Positions 63,818 to 64,000 of a stretch of 64,000 bases of DNA are shown here, in pieces. Both the position numbers and the translations under genes were made by a program. Where the stretch lies: contig JAAVCL010000003.1 in NCBI GenBank assembly GCA_014802335.1, positions 41,902 to 105,901 of the forward strand, read 5' to 3'. The notes below the pieces were generated by a model that was not told where the DNA came from, ran no database searches, and saw only the letters and a list, made by a program, of their open reading frames with translations. Positions within the stretch are counted from its first letter, which is position 1. Each line of letters starts with the position of its first letter. The DNA comes from Bacteroides sp. GTDB lineage: Bacteria > Bacteroidota > Bacteroidia > Bacteroidales > Muribaculaceae.

Positions 63818-64000
63818 TTATTCCGACACTATCTCCGAATTTTTAAATGTCAAATACCTGTCTATTATCTCTTGATTGAGTATGCAGAGCTGGTGGTTTA
63901 CTTTCTTATAACGCAACTGACCGAGAGCCTGCTCTGCTGTGATAATATCGTTTTCGTAGTCTTCAACAGTGTCAATTACGTTATCGTTTGCCACACCACC
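63818..64000 (-). CDS. DUF3990-like protein, C-terminal part (cut by window edge)
   Basis: Found by translating the edge on the minus strand; it is not in the ORF track. The last 60 residues read GGVANDNVIDTVEDYENDII...LGQLRYKKVNHQLCILNQEI... and then a TAA at 63818-63820. The 'GGVAND.v..tv' and 'LRY.k.N.Q.cilNqe' pattern is what I know from the C-terminus of DUF3990 proteins (ADP-ribosyltransferase-like fold). The start lies beyond the window. It is the first gene of the pair with DUF3791. Confidence 0.75.
   Translation of the reverse strand, partial: GGVANDNVIDTVEDYENDIITAEQALGQLRYKKVNHQLCILNQEIIDRYLTFKNSEIVSE

Overview
The window is from a member of the Bacteroidales, most likely Muribaculaceae or a close relative. 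The evidence is a SusC/SusD-type fructan utilisation locus, Bacteroidota-type promoters (TTTG-N19/20-TAnnTTTG), type IX secretion (T9SS) genes, BspA-like leucine-rich repeat surface proteins, DUF6377 and DUF3990/DUF3791 proteins, and little reliance on Shine-Dalgarno sites. The placement is inferred from protein families, not from a marker-gene search.

Layout. (1) 1-16.7 kb is an AT-rich accessory block. Its left part (about 0.1-6.4 kb) is a defence-like cassette on the minus strand: a decayed Xre regulator fused by spacing to a type IIG-like restriction-modification enzyme, a stand-alone RelA/SpoT-domain synthetase and an AlbA_2/Schlafen-type ATPase-like regulator. It lies between two 58-bp direct repeats derived from the 3' end of a BspA gene. 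The right part (6.4-16.7 kb) is a large inverted duplication. Two BspA-like gene pairs (B then A) point outward, one on each strand, around a central two-gene operon encoding diverged GH-A-like paralogues of unknown function. One BspA copy carries a nonsense codon and an expanded 71-residue repeat array. (2) tRNA-Pro(CGG) at 16.79 kb marks the change to housekeeping DNA: metG, an AsmA-like protein, topA, a REP-associated tyrosine transposase (RAYT) with unusual repeats beside it, comM/yifB, a TlpA-like lipoprotein, manC, a Na/Pi transporter, folA and a glycosyltransferase. (3) 34.7-47.4 kb holds T9SS components porZ, porW (sprE) and porX, with a DUF6377 regulator, tyrS, an M28 peptidase, a Sel1-repeat protein and pgeF. 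(4) 48.2-48.4 kb carries tandem and REP/BIME-like repeats, followed by a DcaP-like porin. (5) 49.9-63.2 kb is a fructan (levan-type) PUL: fructokinase, MFS sugar transporter and a GH32 with DUF4980 on the minus strand, then SusC, SusD, a DUF4960 glycan-binding lipoprotein and an unusual LamG-GH32 on the plus strand. (6) The right end has another REP-like element and the start of a DUF3990-DUF3791 operon cut by the window edge.

How it fits together. In the PUL, the surface SusD/DUF4960 proteins and the LamG-GH32 should capture and cut fructan, SusC imports it, the periplasmic GH32 releases fructose, and the MFS carrier and fructokinase take it into metabolism. No hybrid two-component regulator is in the window. 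The BspA proteins and the LamG-GH32 end in a similar C-terminal tail (YxLSG...GVYI/VYII...K) that looks like a T9SS sorting signal, so the porZ/porW/porX genes here may help export proteins encoded in the same window (inference).
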